Assembly: GCF_028610675.1 (NCBI RefSeq)
Contig: NZ_JAQQWS010000011.1
Span: 1-64,000 of the forward strand
DNA: 64,000 nt
Direction: 5' to 3'
Origin: Alkalihalobacillus pseudalcaliphilus
GTDB lineage: Bacteria > Bacillota > Bacilli > Bacillales > Bacillaceae_D
In this document: piece by piece, positions 8,966 to 18,644 of the stretch
Numbering within the stretch: position 1 is the stretch's first letter
Layout of the letters: each line of letters starts with the position of its first letter
The notes under the pieces: generated by a model
The model's input: the letters and a program-made list of their open reading frames with translations, nothing else
The model's database searches: none
What the model was told of the DNA's origin: nothing
Position numbers and translations under genes: made by a program

Positions 8966-10888
8966 TTACCCCACAAGTACACGATACAATTTTCTCTTTA
9001 CATTGATATAAAATAAGTATTGCACCGCTAAATAGCCAAACGAAATCGCAAAAAAGTAAGAACTCACGATAGGTGTTCGGAAAAAGCCACCCATATCATA
9101 AACCATCGCTGTTACATATAAGAAGGCTAGTATGAGGCCCACAGCAGTGGGTGTAAAAAAGATAATTCGTAATTCACTTCGTACAGCTCTTTTTAATTCT
9201 GTCCCTGTCATGCCAACTAGTTTTAATTTCTCGTACTTATTCTTTTCACGATCAGCCTCATAAAGAATATTCAAATAAAGTAACATAAACGAGGCAATGA
9301 AAAAGATCACACTCAGACAGGCAACGACCATAAAGGTTAACTGATCCGTAGTGCTTGTATCGTTGATTGATTTTGCCTGAATCATATATAAATCAGAATT
9401 ACTCCTATCTGATAGTTCCGATGGTTCCCCATTTTGCCTGCGCTTTTCTAAGTGCGCTTCCAACTGCTTGGCCCCTACTGCCGTCTCCTGCCAGTCGTCA
9501 ACATTTAACATATGTACGTGGACGACCTCACCATCAAATCCTCTGACCAATTCATTAAATGTCTTTTCATTCACCACATAAAGCTCATAGAAAAAGTTTA
9601 ATACACGCCCCGCATATTCGTCTTGCTTCACAAATTGAAAGTTTTCCCCATCACCCTCCATCGTAAAGTCACCTTGGAAGTTGATATCCTCTTGATTCAA
9701 ATCAATCTGATCATTAACAAAAAGTACATAAGCGTGCTCTTCTAAATCTAGTTTAATGCCCGTTAATTGATAAAAATCGCTTTCCTTCATAAATCGAAAT
9801 GTATCTATCCACTGACTAGATAACTTCTCATACGTAAAGACAGAAACCGACTCATGCTCTGTTACCTCATTTTGTTCACCCTCGATTAACCCGTACAACC
9901 AATCATGTGGTGGTGAACCTTGATAGGTAAACGCAATATCAAAAGGATTAAGCTCAAAATGATTGGTCTCATTCATTTTGGCTTGAGATAACATCACCGT
10001 ACTATAAATGACGGTAATCATAATCATCATTGACACAAGCATCATCACAGACGTTAGCTGTTTAAACTTATAATCTAGACTTGAGATCATCATCAGCCTT
10101 TTATAATAAAAATCATTATTTTTTTTCGAAAATCGAATGACTAGACTCATCACTTGATTAAATACCAAATATAGTCCTATAAAGGTCAGCATCGCCCATA
10201 AGTAAATAAAATCACCTACACCACTCGCATAGACCCCGTACATACCTACAATCGATATCACAATAAATACGAAACCAAGTGCACCTAAAGCAGGGCTACG
10301 AAAAACATGAGACTCTTTTATTTGGTCACTACGCAAATGCTCAATAATATTCTTTTTCGCAATGAAATAAAGCGAGCTTGTAACGGCCAGAGAAAAAATA
10401 ACAAGATATACAATAAGAGCGGTAAGATACATGGAAGGCTGAAGCTGGAAAAAGACATCTTCCATTTTTGTCATTTGAATAAAGCTAACAAAAAATAAAT
10501 AGGCTGTAGCTGTTCCGAGTAAAAGACCCGTCATAATCGATGCTACAGCGACAAGTGCATGTTCAATCAGAACAAGTTTGAACACATCGCGATTTGTCAT
10601 TCCTAAGCTGACAAATAGACCAAGCTCTTTTTTTCTTTTTTTCATAAATAACTGGTTGGCATAATGAATAAAAAAAATGGAGAAAAAGGCCATAGCAACA
10701 AGTGGCAATGCTAATATGAGGGAGATACTCTTAGCCTCTGGACCTGTTAATGCTTGTATTTGCTCATTCAGAAACAAACTAGCAAACAGAAAAAAGAATA
10801 ACACCATAAAGCTATTACACAAATAATAAAAGAGGTATTTCTGATAATTATGTCTAACCATCTTCATAACGACTTGATTAAAAGACAT
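8966..10888 (-). CDS. BceB-type ABC transporter permease, second system
   Basis: A 640-residue permease with the same layout as the YxdM-like protein at 5.6 kb: one N-terminal helix, a second hydrophobic block to about residue 310, a hydrophilic extracellular domain (about 315-515) and three C-terminal helices. Its sequence is clearly different, with KKRKKELGLFVSLGMTNRDVFKLVLIEH after helix 2. The start lies 11 bp inside the ATPase gene. No kinase or response regulator is adjacent, so it is either a pure resistance pump controlled from elsewhere or may be served by the system at 2.9 kb. BceAB-type transporters without their own regulators are known in Firmicutes. Confidence 0.88.
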   Translation of the reverse strand: MSFNQVVMKMVRHNYQKYLFYYLCNSFMVLFFFLFASLFLNEQIQALTGPEAKSISLILALPLVAMAFFSIFFIHYANQLFMKKRKKELGLFVSLGMTNRDVFKLVLIEHALVAVASIMTGLLLGTATAYLFFVSFIQMTKMEDVFFQLQPSMYLTALIVYLVIFSLAVTSSLYFIAKKNIIEHLRSDQIKESHVFRSPALGALGFVFIVISIVGMYGVYASGVGDFIYLWAMLTFIGLYLVFNQVMSLVIRFSKKNNDFYYKRLMMISSLDYKFKQLTSVMMLVSMMIMITVIYSTVMLSQAKMNETNHFELNPFDIAFTYQGSPPHDWLYGLIEGEQNEVTEHESVSVFTYEKLSSQWIDTFRFMKESDFYQLTGIKLDLEEHAYVLFVNDQIDLNQEDINFQGDFTMEGDGENFQFVKQDEYAGRVLNFFYELYVVNEKTFNELVRGFDGEVVHVHMLNVDDWQETAVGAKQLEAHLEKRRQNGEPSELSDRSNSDLYMIQAKSINDTSTTDQLTFMVVACLSVIFFIASFMLLYLNILYEADREKNKYEKLKLVGMTGTELKRAVRSELRIIFFTPTAVGLILAFLYVTAMVYDMGGFFRTPIVSSYFFAISFGYLAVQYLFYINVKRKLYRVLVG

Positions 10889-11642
10889 GGTGTCCGCCCC
10901 CTAGACGTGCAAGGTTATCAATAATAGCTGCTAAAAACTCCTTTCGTTCTCCATGACTAGTAATCTCTGAATCAATTTCACCGTCTTTGATAAAGACAAC
11001 TCTTTGACAATAGCTAGCCGCAAACACATCATGAGTAACGAGTAAAACCGTCGTACCCAATTGTTTGACGACCTTCTCAAAGCAATCCATAATCACCGCG
11101 GAGGATTTTGAATCAAGATTACCTGTCGGTTCATCAGCAAAAATAATGTCCGGTTCATTCATTAAAGCTCTACTAATTGCTGTTCTTTGCTTTTGTCCAC
11201 CTGAGATATGGTAGGGATATTTATCTAGAATCATTTCAATCCCAAAGAGCTTCGCTATATGATCCGTTCTTTCTTCTATCTCGAACGCATGCTTCTTTTC
11301 TAAAATCATCGGCAACATGATATTTTCTTTCACGGTAAGACTATCAATTAATTGAAACTCTTGAAAAACGAAACCTAATTCTCTCCTACGAAACAATGCT
11401 AATTCATCATTGCCCATCGCACTTAGTTCTTTTCCATTAATAAAGACGGTACCTGATGTTGCATCATCAATACCACTCATTACATGGAGTAAAGTTGTTT
11501 TTCCACTCCCAGATGGACCCATAATTGCAACAAACTCACCCTTGTTTACAGTTAAACTGACTTGATGCAAAGCTTTTGTTGCCTGTTCTTCACCTTGCTC
11601 TCCATAGATTTTATCTAGGTCTTCCACTTCAAGAGTTCTCAT
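10878..11642 (-). CDS. BceA-type ABC transporter ATP-binding protein, second system
   Basis: A 254-residue ATPase with Walker A GPSGSGKTT (about residue 41), Q-loop FVFQEFQLID, signature SGGQKQR, Walker B IIFADEPTGNLDSK and the VTHD switch. ATG start at 11642 is preceded by GAGGGTGTGTCGGA. It overlaps the permease gene by 11 bp, so the two subunits are translationally coupled. The most likely role is removal of cell-wall-active peptides from their lipid targets, as known for BceA; the substrate is not readable. Confidence 0.9.
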   Translation of the reverse strand: MRTLEVEDLDKIYGEQGEEQATKALHQVSLTVNKGEFVAIMGPSGSGKTTLLHVMSGIDDATSGTVFINGKELSAMGNDELALFRRRELGFVFQEFQLIDSLTVKENIMLPMILEKKHAFEIEERTDHIAKLFGIEMILDKYPYHISGGQKQRTAISRALMNEPDIIFADEPTGNLDSKSSAVIMDCFEKVVKQLGTTVLLVTHDVFAASYCQRVVFIKDGEIDSEITSHGERKEFLAAIIDNLARLGGGHHVF

Positions 11643-11744
11643 TCCGACACACCCTCATCCTTAACTGTCCTTTCATAAATTTTACCAGTTATCCACTTAA
11701 ATCCTCACTGATATTTAAGACTTTTCTGTGTATTTTGCAGAGTC

Positions 11745-12116
11745 TTACATCGGATCACATGCCGCTACAACTATTACTAAAAACGTAAACAGAAACAAAA
11801 TCATAGTTATCGCAGATGTTCCAATAGCAATAAGGCGATTATTGGACAACTCCTTATAACTCATAAAAGCACCAAGCCCCGTCAGTAAACACCACATCGG
11901 TATAAAAATCAAATCCGAAATACTTGTCGGCAGTGTTGCGTAGAATCCACTAAAAAAAGCCAAAAGATGTAGCAGTAAAGCTGAAAAGAAAATAAATGTC
12001 CAATTGTACGGTCTCTGAGCCGGAAGCTTTCCAGAGACAAGTGTATAGACCACTATAAAACCGCATGATATGACCACGATTACAGCGACTAAAGATAAAA
12101 CCATTGTCAAGCTCAC
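11745..12116 (-). CDS. Four-helix membrane protein, unknown function
   Basis: A 123-residue protein with four hydrophobic helices (about 4-27, 40-58, 66-84, 96-120). The start is GTG with AGGAG seven bases upstream. I do not recognise a family. It ends about 100 bp before the second ABC operon on the same strand, so it may be transcribed with it. Confidence 0.6.
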   Translation of the reverse strand: MSLTMVLSLVAVIVVISCGFIVVYTLVSGKLPAQRPYNWTFIFFSALLLHLLAFFSGFYATLPTSISDLIFIPMWCLLTGLGAFMSYKELSNNRLIAIGTSAITMILFLFTFLVIVVAACDPM

Positions 12117-12199
12117 CTAACCACTCCTATCAAAATATGATTAGGTATTATCATAAAACAATATTTATTGTTTTTCAATAAATAAATATTAAATAAAAA

Positions 12200-12228
12200 T
12201 AAAAAAACACCTTTAGTGGTGTTTTTTT
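12200..12228 (-). terminator. Terminator of yugN
   Basis: AACACC/GGTGTT stem with 6-base loop; on the minus strand it is followed by TTTTTTTATTTTTATT. The 5' arm overlaps the yugN stop codon. Confidence 0.75.
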
Positions 12229-12637
12229 AATGCAATAATGTTAACTCAAGCTCCGAAATTAGATTTTGAGCAACGGACATGTATTTGGAAGGAACCTCTG
12301 CGTCCTTGTTGGTCGGTGCTTGGAATTGATTGACAGAACTTACTAACACGCCACTTCCTGGTGTATCATCATTGTCTATTCCGCTTTGATATTCATGAGC
12401 TAATAAAAATGGCTGACCTAATTCAACAGAAACTCCACGCTGGTCTAAATCACCATCTACCGCTTTAAAAGGAAGCCTTAAAAATATATATTGGTCCTGC
12501 TGGTCAATTTTATAGTCAAAATAGCCATGATCATAATCCCAATTACCACCAATACTATACCCCAATGGCTTCAGTTCATCCTCCAAATATTTCAGCTTGA
12601 ATTGTTGGCCTTCAATTCGAGTTGGCAATGCTAACAT
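12227..12637 (-). CDS. yugN: YugN-like family protein
   Basis: A soluble protein of 136 residues with no signal or membrane segment, resembling the YugN family (motifs GGNWDYDHGYFDYKI and FLRLPFKAVDGDLD). Its function is unknown. Position directly downstream of pgi matches the B. subtilis yugL(pgi)-yugN neighbourhood, which strengthens the call. An upstream in-frame GTG exists at 12646; ATG 12637 is favoured by GAAAGGGTGAAGG just before it. Confidence 0.75.
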   Translation of the reverse strand: MLALPTRIEGQQFKLKYLEDELKPLGYSIGGNWDYDHGYFDYKIDQQDQYIFLRLPFKAVDGDLDQRGVSVELGQPFLLAHEYQSGIDNDDTPGSGVLVSSVNQFQAPTNKDAEVPSKYMSVAQNLISELELTLLH

Positions 12638-12763
12638 ATCCTTCACCCTTTCAAAGTTATCGCTATCGTTAGCATACCACCACTTATTTTAATTATGCTT
12701 CCACGATGTTCTATTTACTTTTTGTTGTCGTCACCCTCTTTTTGCGACAATTTGCACAGCTAG

Positions 12764-12793
12764 AAAAAACCTCGTGCCCTAAACACGAGGTTT
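12764..12793 (-). terminator. Terminator of pgi
   Basis: AAACCTCGTG and CACGAGGTTT are perfect 10-bp arms with a 7-base loop, ending in a T-run on the minus strand. Confidence 0.85.
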
Positions 12794-12800
12794 CCATTCA

Positions 12801-14150
12801 TTATTTTAAACGCTTTTCCAATTCTGCTTTTTCTGCTTCAAATCCAGGCTTGCCTAGTAAAGCAAACATATTTTTCTTGTAGGCTTCAACCCCAGGCTGA
12901 TCGAATGGGTTGACTCCTAATAAGTAACCACTGATTCCTACTGCTTTTTCAAAGAAATAAACTAAATAACCGAAATGATATTCGTTAAGCTCAGGAATAT
13001 TGACAATTAAATTAGGAACATCTCCATCCGTATGAGCAAGCATTGTACCTTGGAATGCTTTTTTATTAACAAAATCCATCGTTTCACCAGCCAGATAATT
13101 TAAGCCATCTAAATCACTAGCGGCTTCTTCAATTGTTATATGCTCACGAACATTTTCTACATTTAAGACCGTTTCAAATAAATGACGACGTCCCTCTTGA
13201 ATATATTGACCCATAGAGTGAAGATCGGTTGAAAAGTCAACAGAGGCTGGGAATAAGCCTTTATGATCCTTTCCTTCACTTTCACCAAAGAGTTGTTTCC
13301 ACCATTCAGAAACAAAATGGAGCGATGGTTCATAATTCACCATTAACTCGATTGCTTTTCCGCGAGAGTATAAAATATTACGTACTGCTGCATATTGATA
13401 AGCTTGGTTTTCGGCTAAGTTAGGGTTATTAAAGTCTTGACTAGCATCTGCCGCACCCTTCATCATCGCTTCGATATCAAGTCCAGCTACAGCAATCGGT
13501 AGTAAACCAACAGCCGTTAAGACGGAGAACCTGCCACCAACATCATCTGGAATAACAAAGGATTCATAGCCCTCATCATTAGCAACTGTTTTTAAAGCAC
13601 CTTTTTCTCGATCCGTTGTCGCATAAATACGATGTCTCGCTTCTTCTTTTCCGTATTTCTTTTCTAAGTAATCGCGGAAGACACGGAAGGCAATGGCAGG
13701 CTCTGTCGTTGTTCCCGATTTTGAAATGACATTGACAGAAACATCTTTGCCTTCGATAACAGATAATAGATCTCTCATATAGTTTGAGCTAATATTGTTC
13801 CCAACAAAAAAGACTTGAGGCGTTTTACGCTCTTCTTTATCTAAGACATTATAGAAAGAATGAGTTAGGGCATCAATGGCCGCTCGTGCCCCTAAGTATG
13901 ACCCTCCAATCCCAATCACGATCAGTACATCTGAATCATTTTTGATTTTATCTGCTGCTTTTTGAATACGGGTAAATTCTTCCCGATCGTAATTAGTTGG
14001 TAAGTCAATCCAACCAACGTAGTCATTCCCTGCACCTGTTCCTTTGTGCAAGGCATCGTGTGCAGCTGTTACTGCGTTTTGTAAATAATCAATTTCGTGC
14101 TGACTAAAAAATGGTAAAGCTTTTGTATAGTCAAACTGTACTTTTTTCAT
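12801..14150 (-). CDS. pgi: Glucose-6-phosphate isomerase
   Basis: Cytosolic enzyme interconverting glucose-6-phosphate and fructose-6-phosphate in glycolysis and gluconeogenesis. The 449 residues match the bacterial short form. Recognisable sugar-isomerase motifs are IGIGGSYLGARA (about residue 80), VISKSGTTTEPA (about 140) and the C-terminal NPFDQPGVEAYK. ATG start with GAGGAGG ten bases upstream. It has its own terminator and lies after yugJ in the same direction; the 60-bp gap allows co-transcription with yugJ. Confidence 0.97.
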   Translation of the reverse strand: MKKVQFDYTKALPFFSQHEIDYLQNAVTAAHDALHKGTGAGNDYVGWIDLPTNYDREEFTRIQKAADKIKNDSDVLIVIGIGGSYLGARAAIDALTHSFYNVLDKEERKTPQVFFVGNNISSNYMRDLLSVIEGKDVSVNVISKSGTTTEPAIAFRVFRDYLEKKYGKEEARHRIYATTDREKGALKTVANDEGYESFVIPDDVGGRFSVLTAVGLLPIAVAGLDIEAMMKGAADASQDFNNPNLAENQAYQYAAVRNILYSRGKAIELMVNYEPSLHFVSEWWKQLFGESEGKDHKGLFPASVDFSTDLHSMGQYIQEGRRHLFETVLNVENVREHITIEEAASDLDGLNYLAGETMDFVNKKAFQGTMLAHTDGDVPNLIVNIPELNEYHFGYLVYFFEKAVGISGYLLGVNPFDQPGVEAYKKNMFALLGKPGFEAEKAELEKRLK

Positions 14151-14218
14151 GAAAAATCCTCCTCTAATTTTAAACGTTGTGGCTAACTGAACTGTTACGT
14201 CCCCACAAACAACCTTTT

Positions 14219-15382
14219 CTAAAGAGCTGCAGTTAAGATTTTTTCGACGTCTGCTGATTCAAGAGATTTAAAATTGCCAAATGCACCTCTTGCTCCTGCA
14301 ATTTCAGCCATTTTTTTCACTTGACTTGCATCAATATTGTAATCAACGAGACGATTTGGAGCACCTAGGCTCGTCCAGAATTCAGAAAGCTTTTGAATAC
14401 CTTCTAAAGCAACCTCTTCGTCTGATTTCCCTTCTGTCTCAACTCCGAACACGCGCGTAGCAAGTTGTACGTGACGCTCAATACGTTCATTTAAGCTATT
14501 ACGTAACCAATGAGGAAAAATAATCGCTAATCCACCTGCATGAGGGATATCATATACGGCGGAGACGGCATGTTCAATATTATGAGATCCCCAGTCTCCA
14601 CGAGCTCCCATTTGTGTAATCCCATTTAGAGCCATTGTTCCACAGTATAATACCGTCTCACGCGCTTCGATATTTTGTAAATCCTCTACAAGTGTAGGAG
14701 CTGTTTCTTTAACTGTTAACAAAATCGACTCACAGATACGGTCTTGTAAAGGTGTGTTTGTCGTATGGTGGAAATAAGCTTCAAGCACATGGCTCATCAT
14801 ATCAACAATTCCATATATCGTTTGATCCTTTGGAACAGATAAGGTATTAACAGGGTCGAGAATGGAGAATGTCGGAAACACATATGGACTTCCCCAGCCA
14901 ACTTTTTGCTCTGTTTCCCAATTCGTAATAACCGATCCTGAATTCATTTCCGAACCAGTTGCTGCTAAGGTCAAAATGGTTCCAAAAGGAAGGGCTTCTT
15001 TTGCATGGGTATTTTTGATAATAATATCCCAAACATCACCATCATATTTAGCCCCTGCTGCAATAGCCTTTGTTGCATCAATCACACTGCCTCCACCGAC
15101 AGCCAAGATGAAGTCAATTTTTTCTTTTTTACAAAGTTCAATTCCTTTATGTACAGTTGTTAATCTTGGATTAGGTTCAACCCCAGCTAACTCATAAACC
15201 TCTTTATTAGCTTGATTTAATTGGTTCACAACTTGATCATATAATCCGTTCTTTTTGATACTACCTCCACCATAAACAAGCAAAACCTTATCGCCGTAAA
15301 GGCTCATTTCATTCACTAATTCTGATGTTTGTTCTTGCCCAAATATTAACTTGGTTGGATTTCTGAAAACAAATGAATCCAT
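14219..15382 (-). CDS. yugJ: Iron-containing alcohol dehydrogenase, YugJ type
   Basis: A 387-residue group III dehydrogenase that reduces aldehydes such as butyraldehyde, or oxidises the alcohols, with NAD(P)H. The N-terminal half has the nucleotide-binding VGGGSVIDATKAIA segment (about 95-108); the C-terminal half carries the metal ligands in VDMMSHVLEAYFHH and EHAVSAVYDIPHAGGLAI. Length and local order (yugI-yuzA-yugJ-pgi) match B. subtilis YugJ, annotated as an NADH-dependent butanol dehydrogenase. Start ATG 15382 after AAGGAGTGAC. Confidence 0.92.
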   Translation of the reverse strand: MDSFVFRNPTKLIFGQEQTSELVNEMSLYGDKVLLVYGGGSIKKNGLYDQVVNQLNQANKEVYELAGVEPNPRLTTVHKGIELCKKEKIDFILAVGGGSVIDATKAIAAGAKYDGDVWDIIIKNTHAKEALPFGTILTLAATGSEMNSGSVITNWETEQKVGWGSPYVFPTFSILDPVNTLSVPKDQTIYGIVDMMSHVLEAYFHHTTNTPLQDRICESILLTVKETAPTLVEDLQNIEARETVLYCGTMALNGITQMGARGDWGSHNIEHAVSAVYDIPHAGGLAIIFPHWLRNSLNERIERHVQLATRVFGVETEGKSDEEVALEGIQKLSEFWTSLGAPNRLVDYNIDASQVKKMAEIAGARGAFGNFKSLESADVEKILTAAL

Positions 15383-15677
15383 TTATAAGTCACTCCTTCT
15401 TTTGGTTAAACTAACAATCCGTGGATAAATATCTTAACACTAATTGATGTATGACTTTATTCTATTATTCCCGAAAAGCGTCAACGCGTAAAGGCTTTTC
15501 TCAATTTTTTTACATTATTGACACGCTCTCATTTTAACTTTTTTCCTTAATAACTTCAAAGCTGTAGCCTCCATCATTAGGAGATATGTTCCTGTATATT
15601 ATTCGTTAACTAACCTCATCCTAAACACAAAGCATCACTTTTGTATGCTTAAATTCCGAAGAAGGAGGTGATTTAGG

Positions 15678-15902
15678 ATGAGTGGTTTACAACGAACAGC
15701 CCTAACCTTAGCAATTATCGGAGCGATTAACTGGGGGCTTATTGGTTTTTTTCGATTTGATTTAGTCGCTGCCATTTTCGGAGGACAAGCAGCTGTTATT
15801 TCAAGAGTTATTTATGCTATAGTTGGTTTAGCTGGATTATATTGTATCTCCCTTTTATTTAAGCCATCAGAAGAAATAGAACGAGTACCCGAAATTGAAT
15901 AA
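15678..15902 (+). CDS. yuzA: DUF378 family membrane protein YuzA
   Basis: A 74-residue protein with two hydrophobic helices (about 8-28 and 36-60) and the DUF378 signature AINWGLIGFFRFDLVAAIFG. Function unknown. Start ATG 15678 behind an excellent AAGGAGGTGAT site. It is transcribed away from yugJ and converges on yugI, with a shared terminator between them. Confidence 0.9.
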   Translation: MSGLQRTALTLAIIGAINWGLIGFFRFDLVAAIFGGQAAVISRVIYAIVGLAGLYCISLLFKPSEEIERVPEIE

Positions 15903-15919
15903 TATGGATTACGTATAAA

Positions 15920-15966
15920 AAATAAAGCACCTCAATGAGCATTCACTCATTAGGTGCTTTATTTTT
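15920..15966. terminator. Bidirectional terminator between yuzA and yugI
   Basis: AATAAAGCACCT and AGGTGCTTTATT flank an inner AATGAG/CTCATT stem. A and T runs on both sides let it serve both convergent genes. Confidence 0.85.
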
Positions 15967-15971
15967 AGTAC

Positions 15972-16394
15972 TTATTTTTTAGCTCTTTTATTTAAGTCAG
16001 CTTGAATTTCATTTGATTGCTTTAACCACTCTTTTAATTTATCTTCAAGAGTATTGAAGCCTTGTTGAGATTTTTGCTGTTGAGCTTGTGGCTTACGTGC
16101 TCCGCCACCACCTTGGTTGCTTGGACGAGGTTTACGTGCTGGACGCTCAGGCGCCTCTTGTGTAGCACGGATAGATAAAGAAACTTTACCAGTTCCCTCA
16201 TCAATTGACATGATTTTTACCTTTACTTCATCTCCTACAGTTAAGACATCGTTAATATCTTTAACAAAACCATGTGCTACTTCAGAAATGTGTACTAAAC
16301 CTTGTTTTTCTTCGTCAATGGCAACGAAAGCACCAAATGGTTTAATTCCTGTAACTTTACCCTCGATGATACTTCCAACTTCATAGTTTGACAT
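15972..16394 (-). CDS. yugI: S1 domain RNA-binding protein YugI (general stress protein 13 type)
   Basis: A 140-residue protein with an N-terminal S1 RNA-binding domain (about 5-75; VGSIIEGKVTGIKPFGAFVAIDEEKQGLVHIS) and a basic, low-complexity tail rich in Arg, Pro, Gly and Gln (about 80-115). B. subtilis YugI is a general stress protein associated with ribosomes. Start ATG 16394 after AGGAGTTG. Confidence 0.9.
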   Translation of the reverse strand: MSNYEVGSIIEGKVTGIKPFGAFVAIDEEKQGLVHISEVAHGFVKDINDVLTVGDEVKVKIMSIDEGTGKVSLSIRATQEAPERPARKPRPSNQGGGGARKPQAQQQKSQQGFNTLEDKLKEWLKQSNEIQADLNKRAKK

Positions 16395-16587
16395 TTACAT
16401 ACAACTCCTAAATAATTTTTAACCTTTTAATATTAACATAGGATCTACGAATAAGCAAAAATATGTCTCAGGAGAAAAAATGTCCAATAATCGCTTGTTA
16501 CAAGGCTTTCACACCGATTGTAAGGAATTAGTAATTTTTCCATTGATCATTTTTTATCGTAGTTAAGGATATTTTTAGTTTTAATCG

Positions 16588-17736
16588 TTATGCTTCATTT
16601 TTATTTAGATATAAAGAGCCTTGACTCACATTTACTTCTGATATCGTTGCCCCTAACTCACGCTCATATTTAGCTAACTTGTATTCGTCTTTTTGGGCAA
16701 TCAACGATAGGACTATTCCGTCTTTCCCCATTCGTCCAGTACGACCAGCACGATGTAAATAACTATTTGGATCTGAAGCAGGGTCTAGTTGGATAATATG
16801 TGTGACATCATCAACGTCCAACCCTCGTGATGCAACATCTGTAGCAATCAATACGTGTACGTCACCATCACGGAATTGTTTTAATGCTCTTTCTCTTTCC
16901 TGCTTGTTCTGTTCGGATGAAAGAGCTGCAACTTTTATACCGCGGTAATCAAGCTTATCAAAAGTTTCATTCAAGCGCTCAAGCTGGTTCACAAACACAA
17001 TCCCTTTTTTGATATTATCTGCGTGGATGATTTTCCGTGCCGTATCAATGCGATTACGTTCCTCTACTTTGATATAATAATGATCGACATTCTCTACTAA
17101 AAGATTGCCTTCGGATTCTAACTGAACAATAAAAGGAGCAAAGTCCTGAACCATCTCATGAAAACCAGGAGGAATTGTCGCTGATACAAATAAATATTGA
17201 CGCTCACGTCCAACCCGCTTGGCGATACGCGTAAAGTTTTTCCATGCTTCATCCTCTGCGACCATTCGGTCCGCCTCGTCTATCGCAACTATTTCCACTT
17301 CATGTACTTTTAATTTTTTTCTATCAATCAACTCAAGAATTCTTCCTGGAGTGCCAATTGCAATTTGTGGTTTTTCTTTTTTTAATTTATCAAGCTGTCT
17401 ATTAATGTTTGCGCCGCCGATAAAAGCACCTAATTTAATTCCGGTTCCAGCTGTTAAGGTTCTTGTTACATCTACAATTTGCATCGCAAGTTCTTGGGTA
17501 GGAGCTACCACTAATGCTTGCAAACCCTTTTTTTCCGATTGAATCTTACTTAAAAGCGGCAAAAGAAAAGCTAATGTTTTTCCCGTACCGGTTTGTGAAC
17601 GAGCAACAATATCTTGTCCTTCCAAAGCTTCTGGAATCATTTTTTGTTGAATCTCGGTTAATTGCTCAATTCCCATTTCCTTTAATGCTGCTAATATGCC
17701 TTCTGATAATACATTACTTTTTAAAATATCTGTCAT
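16588..17736 (-). CDS. DEAD-box ATP-dependent RNA helicase (YfmL-like)
   Basis: A helicase of 382 residues: Q motif, motif I ARSQTGTGKT, Ia PTQELA, Ib TPGRILELI, motif II DEAD (IDEADRM), motif III SAT, motif V ATDVASRGLD and motif VI HRAGRTGRMG. There is no long C-terminal extension, so it is a minimal helicase of the YfmL/CshB class, acting in ribosome assembly or RNA turnover. The GTG nine bases upstream is possible, but ATG 17736 overlaps the thiM stop codon (ATGA) and has GGGTGG before it, which indicates coupling to thiM. That pairing with a vitamin kinase is unusual. Confidence 0.9.
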   Translation of the reverse strand: MTDILKSNVLSEGILAALKEMGIEQLTEIQQKMIPEALEGQDIVARSQTGTGKTLAFLLPLLSKIQSEKKGLQALVVAPTQELAMQIVDVTRTLTAGTGIKLGAFIGGANINRQLDKLKKEKPQIAIGTPGRILELIDRKKLKVHEVEIVAIDEADRMVAEDEAWKNFTRIAKRVGRERQYLFVSATIPPGFHEMVQDFAPFIVQLESEGNLLVENVDHYYIKVEERNRIDTARKIIHADNIKKGIVFVNQLERLNETFDKLDYRGIKVAALSSEQNKQERERALKQFRDGDVHVLIATDVASRGLDVDDVTHIIQLDPASDPNSYLHRAGRTGRMGKDGIVLSLIAQKDEYKLAKYERELGATISEVNVSQGSLYLNKNEA

Positions 17737-18539
17737 TCTGTCCACCCTTTTGCTTCTTCTACTTTCTTTAAAACCAGTACATCTTGATCAGAGATTGTAA
17801 ATAATTGATTTAAAAACTCCGTTTGAAAAGAGCCAATTCCCTTTTCTTTCGTCTCCTGATAGGCTTTTTCTGAAGCAATATTAAAACTCGCAATTCCGTC
17901 GACAATCGCTTCTATAAATTCTTCTTCCTTGGCAACCGCTAAAAAGCTTGCGATATATGCTCCTAGTAAGCAACCTGTCCCAACGACCTTCGTTAACCAA
18001 GAATGGCCATTTTTTAATTTGAAATTCTTGGAATGACCATCACTTACATAGTCAACTTCTCCTGTGACAACCGTCAGACAGCGAAAAAGCCGAGATGCTT
18101 CACTAGCTAATTGATCGAATTCACCGTTAACCGCCCCATCGACTCCTTTCACCTGAACATCTTGTCCAACTAAAGAAGAGATTTCACCTGCATTACCGCG
18201 CAAAACGGTGACTTGAACTTCTTCTAAAATTCGTTTGGCTGACTCGGTTCTTAATGTCGTAGCTCCTGCCCCAACTGGGTCTAAAACGACCGGTACACCG
18301 TGTTTATTGGCAGATTTACCAGCGAGAATCATCGCCTCTACCTGTTCTTCACTTAGAGTTCCTATATTTAATAGTACGGCACCTGCCACCTTAGCCATGT
18401 CCGCGACTTCTTCTTTCGCATAGGCCATAACAGGTGAAGCTCCAATTGCGAGTAGACCATTGGCAGTAAAATTGGTGACAACTACATTGGTCATGGAATG
18501 AATTAAAGGCTGCTCTTGCCTAATTCTTTCTATATACAT
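17733..18539 (-). CDS. thiM: Hydroxyethylthiazole kinase
   Basis: ThiM phosphorylates 4-methyl-5-(2-hydroxyethyl)thiazole in thiamine salvage. The 268 residues are normal for the family. Motifs: VVTNFTANGLLAIGASPVM (about 20-40, thiazole site), VLDPVGAGATTLR (about 94-106) and the catalytic VGTGCLLGA loop with its cysteine (about 196-204). No thiE or thiD lies nearby and no TPP riboswitch precedes it. ATG start with GAGAGG very close upstream. Confidence 0.95.
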   Translation of the reverse strand: MYIERIRQEQPLIHSMTNVVVTNFTANGLLAIGASPVMAYAKEEVADMAKVAGAVLLNIGTLSEEQVEAMILAGKSANKHGVPVVLDPVGAGATTLRTESAKRILEEVQVTVLRGNAGEISSLVGQDVQVKGVDGAVNGEFDQLASEASRLFRCLTVVTGEVDYVSDGHSKNFKLKNGHSWLTKVVGTGCLLGAYIASFLAVAKEEEFIEAIVDGIASFNIASEKAYQETKEKGIGSFQTEFLNQLFTISDQDVLVLKKVEEAKGWTE

Positions 18540-18644
18540 CCTCTCACATCCTCATTTTAATCTTATTCAAAGCTTACCTTGTTTCTTTTTTAAAAACAAT
18601 TAAATCAATTTTCTAATATCATGTAGTTTCGTAACTATTGCCTG

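Noticed and set aside
14847..15197. Frames of 61 and 111 codons within yugJ
   Set aside because: Shadows of the real dehydrogenase gene in other frames; no ribosome sites.
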